This document shows positions 26,069 through 35,123 of a stretch of DNA of 64,000 nucleotides, piece after piece. The notes below the pieces were generated by a model that worked only from the letters and a program-made list of their open reading frames with translations, was not told where the DNA came from and did not search any database. Positions within the stretch are counted from its first letter, which is position 1. Each line of letters opens with the position of its first letter. The DNA comes from a virus. The DNA is taken from positions 19,833-83,832 of IMG/VR virus record IMGVR_UViG_3300023210_000021; one strand, written 5' to 3'. The position numbers and the translations under genes are program-made.

Positions 26069-27880
26069 TTACTTTATTCTTATTTTAATGTCCTTACTTG
26101 GTAATTTAACTTCGAACATTGCATTTGGTTGTCCGAATAATGTGTATTGACCTAACAAATCAATTTGTCTAGTGTCGGCATCAATATATGGTTGTGCAAT
26201 TTCATTAACAGAATATTTACCATCAGCGACTTTATTATATACCCTTAAATCAACCACATTTAATACCCCACCGACATTATTAATATTTTCAATTAATTGT
26301 GCTAAGTAGATATTATCACCCATAAACCATTTGTTGATGTCCATGAAATCGGTGATACTATTAATAACACCCGTCATTATTTCAGTTTTAGAAACTGACT
26401 TATCTACAAATAAGTCTACCTCATAACCTAAGTTTATAATCTTTCCATCCTTAATTGTGACGTAATCATTTAACATTCTATATTCTGCAAGATATTCTGC
26501 GATATTTTCTTTTAATGTTGATGTTGATTTATTTGTTAATTTTCCAGCACTATCTAATGATAAAGTAGTAACCTGTATTTTATTTCTTTCTTCCCAAACA
26601 CCACACCTAAATGGTACACCAAACTTACCAGGCATTGCTGATATTCTACTCTGGTAATCTTTAATTGTGACTGATCTGTTTTGTGCCGAAAAATTGTATC
26701 TTATTAAATTTCTAATTTCTTCAATAGATGGTTGGTTTTTTCCTCCTATTGCAGGAATTGGGTTATTAACCTTCAAACTATTTCTAACAGACTGGTTTAT
26801 GGTGTTATCATCCCCATTAATAACTAAATTTACCGTACCTAACTTTGTTAATACACCTGACCCAATGTTACTATCTGACCCACCGCCAACTCTATACTTT
26901 ATAAACATTGTGTTGTTTGTTGGTGGGATTGACCCTAACGATAGATTATTCGCAAAATCACCTATCCTATCAATTTGACCTCTACACCCCACAAAATCAT
27001 TTAGTGAGGATGTGTCGGTGTCACCAGCACCAAAGACTAACTTACAAAACCCATTATCAGTAAATTCTTTAATAAATCTTTGTGATGTATTTAACCATTT
27101 ACCAGGTAAAATACTAGTATTGTCACTGACTTTATTAGTGTCCTCTATGAATACCTCAGCCTCTGCCAATGCCATCATTTCGAACCACCTATTGTCAAAT
27201 ATTTGGAATTCTGATAGTGTTGGTGTTGAACTATAATTAGTTCCTTCTTTGGTTATAATACTATCTACCGACAATACATTTGTATCTGGTAATACCATTT
27301 CCATAAATGGTTTATAATCTTCTGGTCTAATTACCTTTTTAAATATTTTTGTAAAACCATTTAAAACAATTTCTCTTTTTGTTAATGTATAATTTTGAAT
27401 AACCCCATTGGATATGTTGGGTATGATTAATCTGTTCGGTATCCCACCTATAGTAAATGGTGATGAAAAATCACAATCTTCTAACAACTCAAATACTTTA
27501 CCCGACCCTGTTGCTTGTGACCCCTGATAAATAATAGGGGAATATGTATTATCAAAGGAATCCCCTAATACTGGGACAACCACCGACCAGTCAACAATAG
27601 TAATACTTGGTCTTTTTCCTGGTATGTTTAACCCAAATGTTCTCGCTAACTCCAATACAGAAGATCTCTCTTGCATGTAATTAATTTGTGTCTCATTAAA
27701 CATCCTGTCCGTATGAAATGATAACATATCACCCACCGCAGCGTTTAATTCTAATAACATCATCCCAACAGATGCATCATTAAAGTCGTTAAAAATATCT
27801 GGGTAATATTGTTGAACGAAATTGACTAACTCCGATCTTACATCAGAGAAATTACGACTATTATAATCTATTTTCTTCAT
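26069..27880 (-). CDS. Baseplate wedge protein, T4 gp6/baseplate J-like
   Basis: The N-terminal region carries the wedge signature: YPDIFNDFNDASVGMMLLEL followed by SFHTDRMFNETQINYMQERS and VLELARTFGLNIPGKRPS. This is the pattern of gp6 and J-type proteins that form the inner baseplate ring around the hub. The C-terminal half has IRNLIRYNFSAQNRSVTIKD and a LINNIGGV-like beta-alpha stretch typical of J proteins. At 603 residues it is close to T4 gp6. The gp25-like gene lies 2 bases upstream, the usual pairing in contractile tails. Confidence 0.85.
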   Translation of the reverse strand: MKKIDYNSRNFSDVRSELVNFVQQYYPDIFNDFNDASVGMMLLELNAAVGDMLSFHTDRMFNETQINYMQERSSVLELARTFGLNIPGKRPSITIVDWSVVVPVLGDSFDNTYSPIIYQGSQATGSGKVFELLEDCDFSSPFTIGGIPNRLIIPNISNGVIQNYTLTKREIVLNGFTKIFKKVIRPEDYKPFMEMVLPDTNVLSVDSIITKEGTNYSSTPTLSEFQIFDNRWFEMMALAEAEVFIEDTNKVSDNTSILPGKWLNTSQRFIKEFTDNGFCKLVFGAGDTDTSSLNDFVGCRGQIDRIGDFANNLSLGSIPPTNNTMFIKYRVGGGSDSNIGSGVLTKLGTVNLVINGDDNTINQSVRNSLKVNNPIPAIGGKNQPSIEEIRNLIRYNFSAQNRSVTIKDYQSRISAMPGKFGVPFRCGVWEERNKIQVTTLSLDSAGKLTNKSTSTLKENIAEYLAEYRMLNDYVTIKDGKIINLGYEVDLFVDKSVSKTEIMTGVINSITDFMDINKWFMGDNIYLAQLIENINNVGGVLNVVDLRVYNKVADGKYSVNEIAQPYIDADTRQIDLLGQYTLFGQPNAMFEVKLPSKDIKIRIK

Positions 27881-27882
27881 AA

Positions 27883-28263
27883 TTAGAATGTTATATCGAT
27901 AGTATCAGTAGATGAAAATACACCTTCGGTTATAGTATAAGAAAGTATTACCTTTATCGCCTCTTCTACTTCTATATTCTCAAAAGTGATACTATCAATC
28001 TGTAGGTTTGGAATATATTTCTTTATTGTGTCATTTAAATTAGTTTTGATTTCTTCATGAGTAATTTGATCATTCATTTCAAAAATGAATTTCTTTAAAT
28101 CACTACCGAAATCTGGCATATACAACCTTTCACCTTTATTAGTTAATAAAAGGTGTAATAAATCAGCCTTTATTGCGTCTTTTGATGTAGAGGTTATGTC
28201 AACATAGAACCCTTCGTCACTATCCTTAAAAGGGAAGTTTATATTTATATATTTAGAAGGCAT
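27883..28263 (-). CDS. Baseplate wedge protein, gp25-like (GPW/gp25 family)
   Basis: The protein of about 126 residues has the gp25 pattern: ININFPFKDSDEGFYVDIT, KADLLHLLLTNKGERLYMP then DFGSDLKKFIFEMND, and a C-terminal strand with LSYTITEG. In contractile machines this protein clips sheath to wedge and interacts with gp6, encoded next. I prefer the ATG at 28263. It gives an 11-base overlap with the upstream gene, the same overlap seen at 19216-19226 and 46021-46031, and leaves a normal gp25 N-terminus. An in-frame ATG at 28287 would add eight residues. Confidence 0.88.
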   Translation of the reverse strand: MPSKYININFPFKDSDEGFYVDITSTSKDAIKADLLHLLLTNKGERLYMPDFGSDLKKFIFEMNDQITHEEIKTNLNDTIKKYIPNLQIDSITFENIEVEEAIKVILSYTITEGVFSSTDTIDITF

Positions 28264-28498
28264 TTTTATATTTCCATTTAAACCCACATGTGGTTTTTAT
28301 TAACCCATCACGCATCATTATAATATTTTTTTTATTTTTTGTTTCTTCACTATGTTTTTCACCTACTCTATAAGTATTACCAATACTTATTTTACCTAAG
28401 CTATATTTAGGTTTTTTAGTGGTATTATCAATATACCTAACATTAGATATATCACCATTAGAAACTAAACTATAAATATTAATATACTTTTCTTCCAT
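28253..28498 (-). CDS. Mini homing-endonuclease-like protein (NUMOD3/IENR1-like), 81 aa
   Basis: The 81 residues contain GEKHSEETKNKKN, resembling the NUMOD3 motif, and end in IKTTCGFKWKYKNAF, resembling the C-terminal element of HNH/GIY-YIG homing endonucleases (G-F/Y-K-W). The N-terminal INIYSLVSNGDISNVRYI is faintly like the start of a GIY-YIG domain, but the catalytic Arg and Glu are not visible. It is probably a degenerate or DNA-binding-only remnant of a mobile nuclease. It stands at the junction between the replication block (nrdB) and the baseplate genes and overlaps the gp25-like gene. A late-like motif precedes it. Confidence 0.45.
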   Translation of the reverse strand: MEEKYINIYSLVSNGDISNVRYIDNTTKKPKYSLGKISIGNTYRVGEKHSEETKNKKNIIMMRDGLIKTTCGFKWKYKNAF

Positions 28499-28503
28499 TA
28501 CTT

Positions 28504-28511
28504 ATAAATAT
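28504..28511 (-). promoter_or_regulatory. Candidate late-promoter motif ATATTTAT
   Basis: The coding strand reads ATATTTATAAG 6 bases before the ATG at 28498, right after the terminator of nrdB. It is the first possible promoter for the downstream gp25/gp6 baseplate run. Confidence 0.4.
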
Positions 28512-28550
28512 TGTAATATAAATTTTCGTTAAGAAAAGTGTGGACATAAA

Positions 28551-28576
28551 AAAAGTCGTTACATGTAACGACTTTT
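28551..28576. terminator. Perfect palindromic terminator after nrdB
   Basis: The arm AAAAGTCGTTACA is followed directly by its reverse complement, ending in T runs on both strands. The 26-base palindrome lies 21 bases beyond the nrdB stop. It separates the replication/nucleotide genes from the baseplate genes. Confidence 0.85.
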
Positions 28577-28597
28577 ATCTTATATTATATATTTTCT

Positions 28598-29677
28598 TTA
28601 AAATTCAAAACCATCAAAGGTACTATCACCTAAATCTGACTTAACAGATCCAATATTATATGAATCAATTTCTGTTTCTTGTGGTGCGTTTTGCGTACCA
28701 TCTGATGATGTCCAAGCATTAATCCAGTTTATTGGGTTTTTTATTTTTTCGAAAATGGGTTCTAACCTAACAGCCTTCATTCTTTTGTTGGTAAGATACT
28801 TCATATACCTTTTAAGAATTTCTGCGTTTAAACCTAACATTGAACCATCTTTAAAAAGATAATCTGCCCACAACATTTCTTCTTCTGCGGCATCTTTAAA
28901 CATCTGGATTACAGTAGGTTTACATTCCTCAACAACCTCTAAAAACCCCTCATCCTCTCTTTTTGCAAGGTCATTTAATAATTTTTGGGTGAAACCTAAG
29001 TGTAGATTTTCATCTTTATTAATCAATGAAATGATTTTAGAGTTACCCTCCATTTTACCATTCTGAGCAAAGGCGTATGAACAAGCAAATGAAACATAAA
29101 AACGTATACCCTCTAATATATTTATTGACATTAGTGTTAGATAAAGTTTTTTCTTTCTTTCTTTAACACTTTCACCCAACGAATTCATCATATCGTCATA
29201 ATACTTAGTAACCGACACAGTTCTTTTGACAATCTGTTCGTCATTAAGAATATTATCAAACACATCACCAGGGGATGAATAAACATTTTTAATGATAAAT
29301 GTATATGAGTATGAGTGAATAGTCTCAAACATAGCCCAAGCCGAACAAAACGCCTCTACCTCTGGGTTTGACAAGTCTTCTGTTAGATGGGGAATACCTC
29401 TACTCTGAACACTATCTAGTAATATTTGATATTTTAAGTTAGACGTGAATATGAATTTTTCATTATCTGTCATTTCCTTATAATCCAACCTATCTTTAGA
29501 TAAATCAATTTCCTCGGGTAACCAAAAAGAATTTAATTGTTTTTTAAATAATTCAAAATACCCAACATACCTAAATTTATCATATCTCTCTAAATTCAAT
29601 GGTTTACCAAAAAATACTGGTTCTTTTGTAAAATCCACATTAGGATCTAAATTTACTAAACTTCTTCTTTCACTCAT
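28598..29677 (-). CDS. nrdB: Ribonucleotide reductase class I beta subunit
   Basis: The 359-residue di-iron subunit would house the radical used by NrdA to make deoxynucleotides. The ferritin-like iron ligands are visible as the E-x2-H pairs in MFETIHSYSY (about residues 117-126) and DENLHLGFTQ (about 227-236). The C-terminal tail (DSTFDGFEF) is the acidic/aromatic peptide that docks in the alpha subunit. Length and order are as in T4 and bacterial class Ia enzymes. It follows nrdA after a terminator hairpin and has its own palindromic terminator. Confidence 0.95.
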   Translation of the reverse strand: MSERRSLVNLDPNVDFTKEPVFFGKPLNLERYDKFRYVGYFELFKKQLNSFWLPEEIDLSKDRLDYKEMTDNEKFIFTSNLKYQILLDSVQSRGIPHLTEDLSNPEVEAFCSAWAMFETIHSYSYTFIIKNVYSSPGDVFDNILNDEQIVKRTVSVTKYYDDMMNSLGESVKERKKKLYLTLMSINILEGIRFYVSFACSYAFAQNGKMEGNSKIISLINKDENLHLGFTQKLLNDLAKREDEGFLEVVEECKPTVIQMFKDAAEEEMLWADYLFKDGSMLGLNAEILKRYMKYLTNKRMKAVRLEPIFEKIKNPINWINAWTSSDGTQNAPQETEIDSYNIGSVKSDLGDSTFDGFEF

Positions 29678-29701
29678 ATTATTTTTTATTTTATTTTAGA
29701 C

Positions 29702-29723
29702 AAAAAAGGGTAGTATCACTACC
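29702..29723 (-). terminator. Intrinsic terminator after nrdA
   Basis: On the minus strand GGTAGT-GAT-ACTACC (29723-29709) is followed by C and a run of six T. It lies 34 bases beyond the nrdA stop and ahead of the nrdB start. Confidence 0.8.
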
Positions 29724-29756
29724 ACCCTATAAAATTAATCATTTTTTTTAATATTG

Positions 29757-32066
29757 TCAAATTGCACACGCACCAGATTCACAATCATCCATATCCATCA
29801 ACAAAACTTCCTCACTAGCATTTTGTGTGTTTGTTATCATTTCATCTAATTTATCTGATTTATAGTCTTTTGAGTTAGAATAGTAGATTTGTTTACCACC
29901 AAATTTATAGAAATTTAATATATCCTTTGCCACTTCAGATATTGGTAAGTCATTACCTTCATATTTTCTTGGGTCGTAATAATGATTTACTGATATACCT
30001 TGATCAAAATACTTCTGTATTATAGAAACAATATTATTCATTGCGGTATTATCAAAACCCCAAGCAAATTGATATTTGTTTTTATATTTTGCGACTTCAG
30101 GTACAACAACTGGTAATGGCGCACCGCTCTTAGATTTTTTAACCACAATAAGTTTTCTAGGTGCTTCAATACCATTTGTAGATGAGGATACTACCGATGA
30201 ACTTTCACAAGGCATCTGAGCAGTAACCGTAGAATTCCTTAATCCATACTCTAAGATATCCTTTCTTAATGTTTGCCAATCCATTGTTAACTCTCTATCA
30301 ACAATTTTGTCTACATTTTTATTATAATGGTCAATTGGTAATAACCCTTTAGAGTATTTTGTTCTATTAAAGTATTCACAAGCACCTTCTTCTTTCGCTA
30401 ACTGATTTGATGCTTTTAATAAATAGTATTGGATATTCTCAAATAACTCGTCTATCCTTCCTAATGATGTGGAATCATCATAAGATAAACCATTCTTAAC
30501 CAACCAATAAGCAAAGTTTGTTACACCAACACCAATTGATCTTCTCTTTAACATTTTTCTTGCCGCCTCAATAGGGTAGTCTTGATAACTTATTACACTA
30601 TCTAAACTTCTAACAATGTATTCACACACAATTTCTAACTCATCTAAATTTTTAATCGACCCTAAGTTAATTGCTGCTAATACACAAAGTGCAATTTCTG
30701 CGTCTGTATCGTCTCCATCATCAATGTGTTGTATTGGTGTGGTCGGTAGATTTATTTCTGTACAAAGATTAGACATTCTAATCATATCTAAGAAAGCAGA
30801 ATGATCATTAGCGTTATCTATATTCATAATATAAATTCTACCAGTCTCAATTCTTTCTTGTATTAGTTTGTCTAATAAATTCCTAGCACTTACTTCTCTT
30901 CTTGGTATGGTGACATCTTTTTCATATTTTTCATATAAAGGATCAAACTTTTCATTATCACCAAAAACCTCATATAATCCAGGAACATCAGATGGGGAGA
31001 AAAGAGAAATATTTTTATCTTCCACAAAACGTTTGTAAAAAAGTCTACTAAACTGAATCGCGTGATCCATTCTTCTAACCCTATTTAATTCGTTACCCCT
31101 ATTATTTTTTAATACAACAATATCTTCCGCCTCTAAATGCCAGAATGGGTAATAAGCTGTTGCCGCACCACCCCTAATTCCTCCTTGTGAACAAGATTTA
31201 ACAGTACCCTCAAACATCTTTAAGAATGGGATTATTCCTGTGTGAACAGCTTCTCCATTTCTTATTTTAGAGCCAATACCTCTTAATCGAAAATTCAAAC
31301 CAATTCCAGCTCTTTTAGAAATATATTTACCTACCGCAGTATTAGAGTGAAAGATAGAATCTAAATTATCGTCAACGTCAATTAACACACACGATGAGTA
31401 TTGTCTTGTTGGGGTTCTTACCCCAGCAACTATTGGTGTTGGTAGTGATATCTTGTGAGTCGATATTAAGTCGTAGAATGTTTTTACCATTTTTAACCTT
31501 TCTGACCCCTCTTTATTCGCAAATAAAGTCATAGAAATTAACATATACATAAATTGTGGTGTTTCGTAAACCACATCTGTTTTTCTATCTTTAATCAGAT
31601 ATTTGTCAACTAATTGTTGTAGACCAGAATATGTTAACTCTTCATCCCTTTCATGTTTAATGTAAGACTCTATTTTATCATAATCATAGTCTGTATAGTG
31701 ATTAAGAATATCCTCATCATACACACCCCTATCTACATTTAACTTAACAAAATTCTTTAATCTAGGAAAGTTGTTATATGTATTGAATACTTCTTTTCTT
31801 AAAAGATAATTTAATAATTTACTAGCTACAAATTGATAGTTTGGTGTTTCCTCGGTAATCATATCCGCTGCTGATTGTATCAAAACTTTATGGATCTGAG
31901 TTGTGGTAATACCATCAAATAGTTGTAAGTGAGCGTTCATACCAACGTCAGAATAATTTACACTATTAATACCATTAACTGCCCATTCAAGTACTTTGTT
32001 TATTTTATCGTAGTTTAAGTCTTCATGACCACCTTTTCTTTTTATTACATTGATTTTTGACATCAT
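29757..32066 (-). CDS. nrdA: Ribonucleotide reductase class I alpha subunit
   Basis: The 769 residues form a complete class Ia-type large subunit. An ATP-cone is at residues 1-90 (VIKRKGGHEDLNYDKINKV). Redox Cys in RQYSSCVLIDVDD, the catalytic loop NLCTEINLPT and the partner Cys in LCVLAAINLGSI are all present. QMPCESSSVVSSSTNGIEAP, which closes the substrate site, and a C-terminal GACAI tail for thioredoxin or glutaredoxin are also present. It reduces ribonucleotides with NrdB and supplies the AT-rich phage genome with dNTPs. The start at 32066 (MMSK) has two adjacent ATG codons. The ATP-cone suggests dATP feedback control. Confidence 0.96.
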   Translation of the reverse strand: MMSKINVIKRKGGHEDLNYDKINKVLEWAVNGINSVNYSDVGMNAHLQLFDGITTTQIHKVLIQSAADMITEETPNYQFVASKLLNYLLRKEVFNTYNNFPRLKNFVKLNVDRGVYDEDILNHYTDYDYDKIESYIKHERDEELTYSGLQQLVDKYLIKDRKTDVVYETPQFMYMLISMTLFANKEGSERLKMVKTFYDLISTHKISLPTPIVAGVRTPTRQYSSCVLIDVDDNLDSIFHSNTAVGKYISKRAGIGLNFRLRGIGSKIRNGEAVHTGIIPFLKMFEGTVKSCSQGGIRGGAATAYYPFWHLEAEDIVVLKNNRGNELNRVRRMDHAIQFSRLFYKRFVEDKNISLFSPSDVPGLYEVFGDNEKFDPLYEKYEKDVTIPRREVSARNLLDKLIQERIETGRIYIMNIDNANDHSAFLDMIRMSNLCTEINLPTTPIQHIDDGDDTDAEIALCVLAAINLGSIKNLDELEIVCEYIVRSLDSVISYQDYPIEAARKMLKRRSIGVGVTNFAYWLVKNGLSYDDSTSLGRIDELFENIQYYLLKASNQLAKEEGACEYFNRTKYSKGLLPIDHYNKNVDKIVDRELTMDWQTLRKDILEYGLRNSTVTAQMPCESSSVVSSSTNGIEAPRKLIVVKKSKSGAPLPVVVPEVAKYKNKYQFAWGFDNTAMNNIVSIIQKYFDQGISVNHYYDPRKYEGNDLPISEVAKDILNFYKFGGKQIYYSNSKDYKSDKLDEMITNTQNASEEVLLMDMDDCESGACAI

Positions 32067-32091
32067 TTTAATTTTAATTTTTACTAAAAAT

Positions 32092-32139
32092 TAGGGGTGC
32101 TTATTTCATTACCATTGACTGATTTAACACTTACCCCTA
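32092..32139 (-). terminator. Possible weak terminator after the helicase gene
   Basis: Inverted arms TAGGGGT (32092-32098) and ACCCCTA (32133-32139) flank a 34-base loop. On the minus strand the stem is followed by AATTTTT. The stem is short for its loop, so termination is uncertain. Confidence 0.35.
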
Positions 32140-32145
32140 AATTAT

Positions 32146-33549
32146 TTACCCCTGTTTGTTTTTCTTAGCCATTCTAGCGTCTCTTTTATTCAACGCATCA
32201 ACCACTAAATTTGATCTTTTTTGATCCTCACCTTTTTCAAATTGTAAAAATGAAACATCACTAGTATCTTCAGTATCAATAACTAATGTACCATTATCAA
32301 AAACAATATCTTCGAATATAATACCATCTTTACCAAACCTAGATTTAAGTATCGCCATAGTTGCTCTACCTTCCTCTTTTTGTTCTAGTGTTTTTGCGAC
32401 AGACATAATAAAGTGACCAATTTGTCCTTTCTTAATAGAACCACCAATCATATCAGCTTCAACTACATTAGCACCTATCGAACTTCTATTACCCTGTATA
32501 GCTGTCCAACCAGCAATATCTAATTCAGAAATCATAGTTTCAAATTGTCTCATAATTGGACCTTCTCCAGAATATTCATCCCTATATTGTTTTGTACTCT
32601 CCACACAATCAATGTAATCTAAGAATAAGATATCGGGTTTATTACCCAATGACGTTAGTTTTCTTAAATATTGTTTAATATGTGGGATGGTTGTTCCATC
32701 ACTAGGCATCTTCTTTAATATAAGACTACCCTTTTGTCTGTCCTGAAATTTAGCAATTGCGGTTCTTACCTCATCTTTTCTTTCAGTCAACTCATTCAAT
32801 GAAATCTCTGACCAACAAGTATAATGTTTTCTCTGAATAACCTTTGGGTTATCTTCAAAGAATATTTGTACCACATTATAACCTAAGTTATATGCTGTAT
32901 TCGCCATTCTAGTAACTAATGTAGTTTTACCCACACCGAATGGTGCTAGAATCACACCTAGTTCTCCTTTTGATAATCCTCCATCCATTAAGTTATCTAA
33001 CCCCACTAACCCTGTTGGTATAGGTTTTCTGAAATCATCAGACAACACATCCTCAACTGCGTGAAATACATCGATACCACTATCGGCTTCTGTACCAACA
33101 GAAAGAGCATCTTTCATAATTTCTTCACATTCATCATAACGATCGAAGTCACCTGACTCCATAATTTTCTGAATTTTCTGTGTAGCCTTTTTCAACTCTT
33201 GTTGTTTGCAAAATTGTATCGCTGTATCTTGAATGTGGAAACAATCTTTATTATCAGTGTTTTGAATCTCCTCAATCATAGCCATTGCAGATTCTCTTGC
33301 AATTTCTCGCTTGATATCTTTATTAACTAATTGTTTGATTGTATCATATATCGGAATTGTCTCATACTTTTCGTGATAGTCTTTAACACTCGCAATCAAT
33401 AACCTTAAATATTCATTATCAAAATATTGTGGGTCAAGAATATCAATTATACCCTCTGAAAACTTAACGTCTTCCACTACCTGTTTAGCTAACTTTACCT
33501 GAAAACCATACCCTAAAAAACCTAAGTTTTTACTTTCTTTTTTCGCCAT
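32146..33549 (-). CDS. Replicative DNA helicase (DnaB/T4 gp41-like)
   Basis: The 467 residues have an N-terminal helical region and a RecA-type motor. GLVGLDNLMDGGLSKGELGV precedes Walker A (APFGVGKTTL, about residues 199-208). Walker B is DILFLDYID near 322, and SIGANVVEADMIGGS near 380 matches motif 4. The enzyme unwinds the lagging-strand template and recruits the primase encoded at 983-1924. It belongs to the replication block with the RNase H, RecA and SSB genes upstream. A late-like ATATTTAT motif lies 24 bases before the start, which is unusual for a replication gene. Confidence 0.93.
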   Translation of the reverse strand: MAKKESKNLGFLGYGFQVKLAKQVVEDVKFSEGIIDILDPQYFDNEYLRLLIASVKDYHEKYETIPIYDTIKQLVNKDIKREIARESAMAMIEEIQNTDNKDCFHIQDTAIQFCKQQELKKATQKIQKIMESGDFDRYDECEEIMKDALSVGTEADSGIDVFHAVEDVLSDDFRKPIPTGLVGLDNLMDGGLSKGELGVILAPFGVGKTTLVTRMANTAYNLGYNVVQIFFEDNPKVIQRKHYTCWSEISLNELTERKDEVRTAIAKFQDRQKGSLILKKMPSDGTTIPHIKQYLRKLTSLGNKPDILFLDYIDCVESTKQYRDEYSGEGPIMRQFETMISELDIAGWTAIQGNRSSIGANVVEADMIGGSIKKGQIGHFIMSVAKTLEQKEEGRATMAILKSRFGKDGIIFEDIVFDNGTLVIDTEDTSDVSFLQFEKGEDQKRSNLVVDALNKRDARMAKKNKQG

Positions 33550-33572
33550 ATCTTTTGAAATGTTTGTTATAA

Positions 33573-33580
33573 ATAAATAT
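33573..33580 (-). promoter_or_regulatory. Candidate promoter motif ATATTTAT before helicase
   Basis: The coding strand reads GATATTTATTTATAAC 24 bases before the helicase start. It is the only copy of this motif I noticed before a replication gene. Confidence 0.3.
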
Positions 33581-33583
33581 CAA

Positions 33584-34048
33584 TTAAAGTGCGATTCCTC
33601 CATATTCTTTTGATAAATTTTCCTCACTTAACGTTTCTTGTATTGTAGATATGATAGAGGGTATAAGTTTTCTAATATCCACATCATATCTCACTTTTGG
33701 TGGGTACCAATTTCCACTAAACATTTTAGTTGCCACAGTTCTACCAAACGCACGTATCTCAAATGTGAAGATGTCTTCATTATCAAAAACATTTCTTCTG
33801 TCGATATCATCCTCATTTTGTTTCTCATATGAGTTATAATATTTATACGAGTAATCCTCAGATTTTGCTTTGAATTGTTTTTCAATTACACTAACACAAT
33901 CGTCTATACATTCCTTCATCTCCATTGATCTAAGGGATTGTGAATTATAACCCTTAATACCAAAATTTCTACCCACAATCGGTCTTTCGTTACCATTAAT
34001 TCTTAAATAGAATTCAAATGGTAAATTATCATACTTTCTTTTATTCAT
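33584..34048 (-). CDS. Hypothetical protein in replication block, 154 aa
   Basis: I do not recognise this family. It is a soluble protein with a mixed charged N-terminus (KYDNLPFEFYLRINGNERPI), a helical middle containing an acidic stretch (NEDDIDRRNVFDNEDIF) and a C-terminal helix. The context is strong: it lies 4 bases before the RNase H/FEN gene in gene order and 34 bases from the helicase. I infer a replication accessory role. T4 has a helicase loader (gp59) near such genes, but no similarity to gp59 can be shown by eye. Confidence 0.55.
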   Translation of the reverse strand: MNKRKYDNLPFEFYLRINGNERPIVGRNFGIKGYNSQSLRSMEMKECIDDCVSVIEKQFKAKSEDYSYKYYNSYEKQNEDDIDRRNVFDNEDIFTFEIRAFGRTVATKMFSGNWYPPKVRYDVDIRKLIPSIISTIQETLSEENLSKEYGGIAL

Positions 34049-34052
34049 TTTT

Positions 34053-35090
34053 TTAATTTACTTGTTTAAAATACTTTTTTTCTTTTTTTATAATACTTAA
34101 AAATGGTCGTAGATACTCTATATACCCATCTCTACCACCAGGAATCGCCATAACAAACCCATCTTCAATCATCATACTTAAAACATTCTTTGTATTCCTA
34201 TCTTCTGGGTCTATCGGTGATTCAATTATGTTATCAACATTGTCTTTACAGTTTTCAGTCATTATTGGGTCAGTGAGATTAATTATCCTCTCATTTATCT
34301 CATATAACCTTTCACCCTGTACTCCAGTGGTAACACCGTTTAAAATATTGTCTAACGTTTTTAACCTCGTTTTCCTATCGTTTTGTATACCATTAATTTT
34401 AATGAAAATTTCACCCAATGTCAATTTTTTTTCACTTAACTCAGGGAAATATTTTAATAGGGTTTTTTCTTTAACACCTTTCACCCCTTTAATATTATCA
34501 CTACTATCACCAGTAATTATTTTTATTAAAGCAGAGTTACTTTGGTGGTGATCGAAATATTCACCATAATTATATTTTGATACGATTGTTCTCTTATTTA
34601 AAATATATATCGCAACCCTATCATCGATAAGTTGACACATATCTCTATCATTGGTTAGGATTACTACTTTTTCATCGTCTTTGATTTGAGAGCAGTAATA
34701 CCCAATACAATCATCAGCCTCACAAACCTCATCCTCATATTGTCGTATGAATAGTTCTTCTGCGTAAGCCTTAACTCTTTCTTTTTGTAAAAATAATGAT
34801 AAATCCTTTGGTTCGGTTACATTATAGAAATCTTTATCTCTATTAGACTTATATTCGTTGTAAATTTCATGTCGTAACCTACCACTGAATGGTCCATCCC
34901 AAAAGATGAACACCTTATCAAACCTATTTGTTGTAATAACTTTTCTTAGAAGAGAAAAAAACTGGAAGAGACCCCCAATGTGGGTGTCTTTATAATAGAG
35001 ATTCGAAGCTCCATGATACGCTGTTTTAATTAATGCATCACCATCTACTAATAGTGTATGATTAAATTTCTTTTTTGAGGGTCTTTCCAA
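34053..35090 (-). CDS. RNase H/5'-3' flap exonuclease (T4 Rnh/FEN family)
   Basis: The 345 residues carry the acidic metal sites of FEN-type nucleases: TLLVDGDALI (residues 12-21), VFIFWDGPFSGRLRHEIYNE with the Lys/Arg clamp, DEVCEADDCIGYYC near 119, VVILTNDRDMCQLID near 140 and ITGDSSDNIKGVKGV near 192. The last of these leads into the helix-hairpin-helix. It would remove RNA primers and flaps during Okazaki fragment maturation, working with SSB. The gene sits between RecA and the 154-residue gene. Confidence 0.92.
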   Translation of the reverse strand: MERPSKKKFNHTLLVDGDALIKTAYHGASNLYYKDTHIGGLFQFFSLLRKVITTNRFDKVFIFWDGPFSGRLRHEIYNEYKSNRDKDFYNVTEPKDLSLFLQKERVKAYAEELFIRQYEDEVCEADDCIGYYCSQIKDDEKVVILTNDRDMCQLIDDRVAIYILNKRTIVSKYNYGEYFDHHQSNSALIKIITGDSSDNIKGVKGVKEKTLLKYFPELSEKKLTLGEIFIKINGIQNDRKTRLKTLDNILNGVTTGVQGERLYEINERIINLTDPIMTENCKDNVDNIIESPIDPEDRNTKNVLSMMIEDGFVMAIPGGRDGYIEYLRPFLSIIKKEKKYFKQVN

Positions 35091-35123
35091 TTTTCATAAT
35101 TAACGGATTAAACAATATATTAA

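Noticed and set aside
28287-28498. The longer start (28287) for the gp25-like gene
   Set aside because: It would extend the overlap with the upstream gene to 35 bases and add residues not typical of the family; the 11-base overlap from 28263 matches two other gene pairs here.
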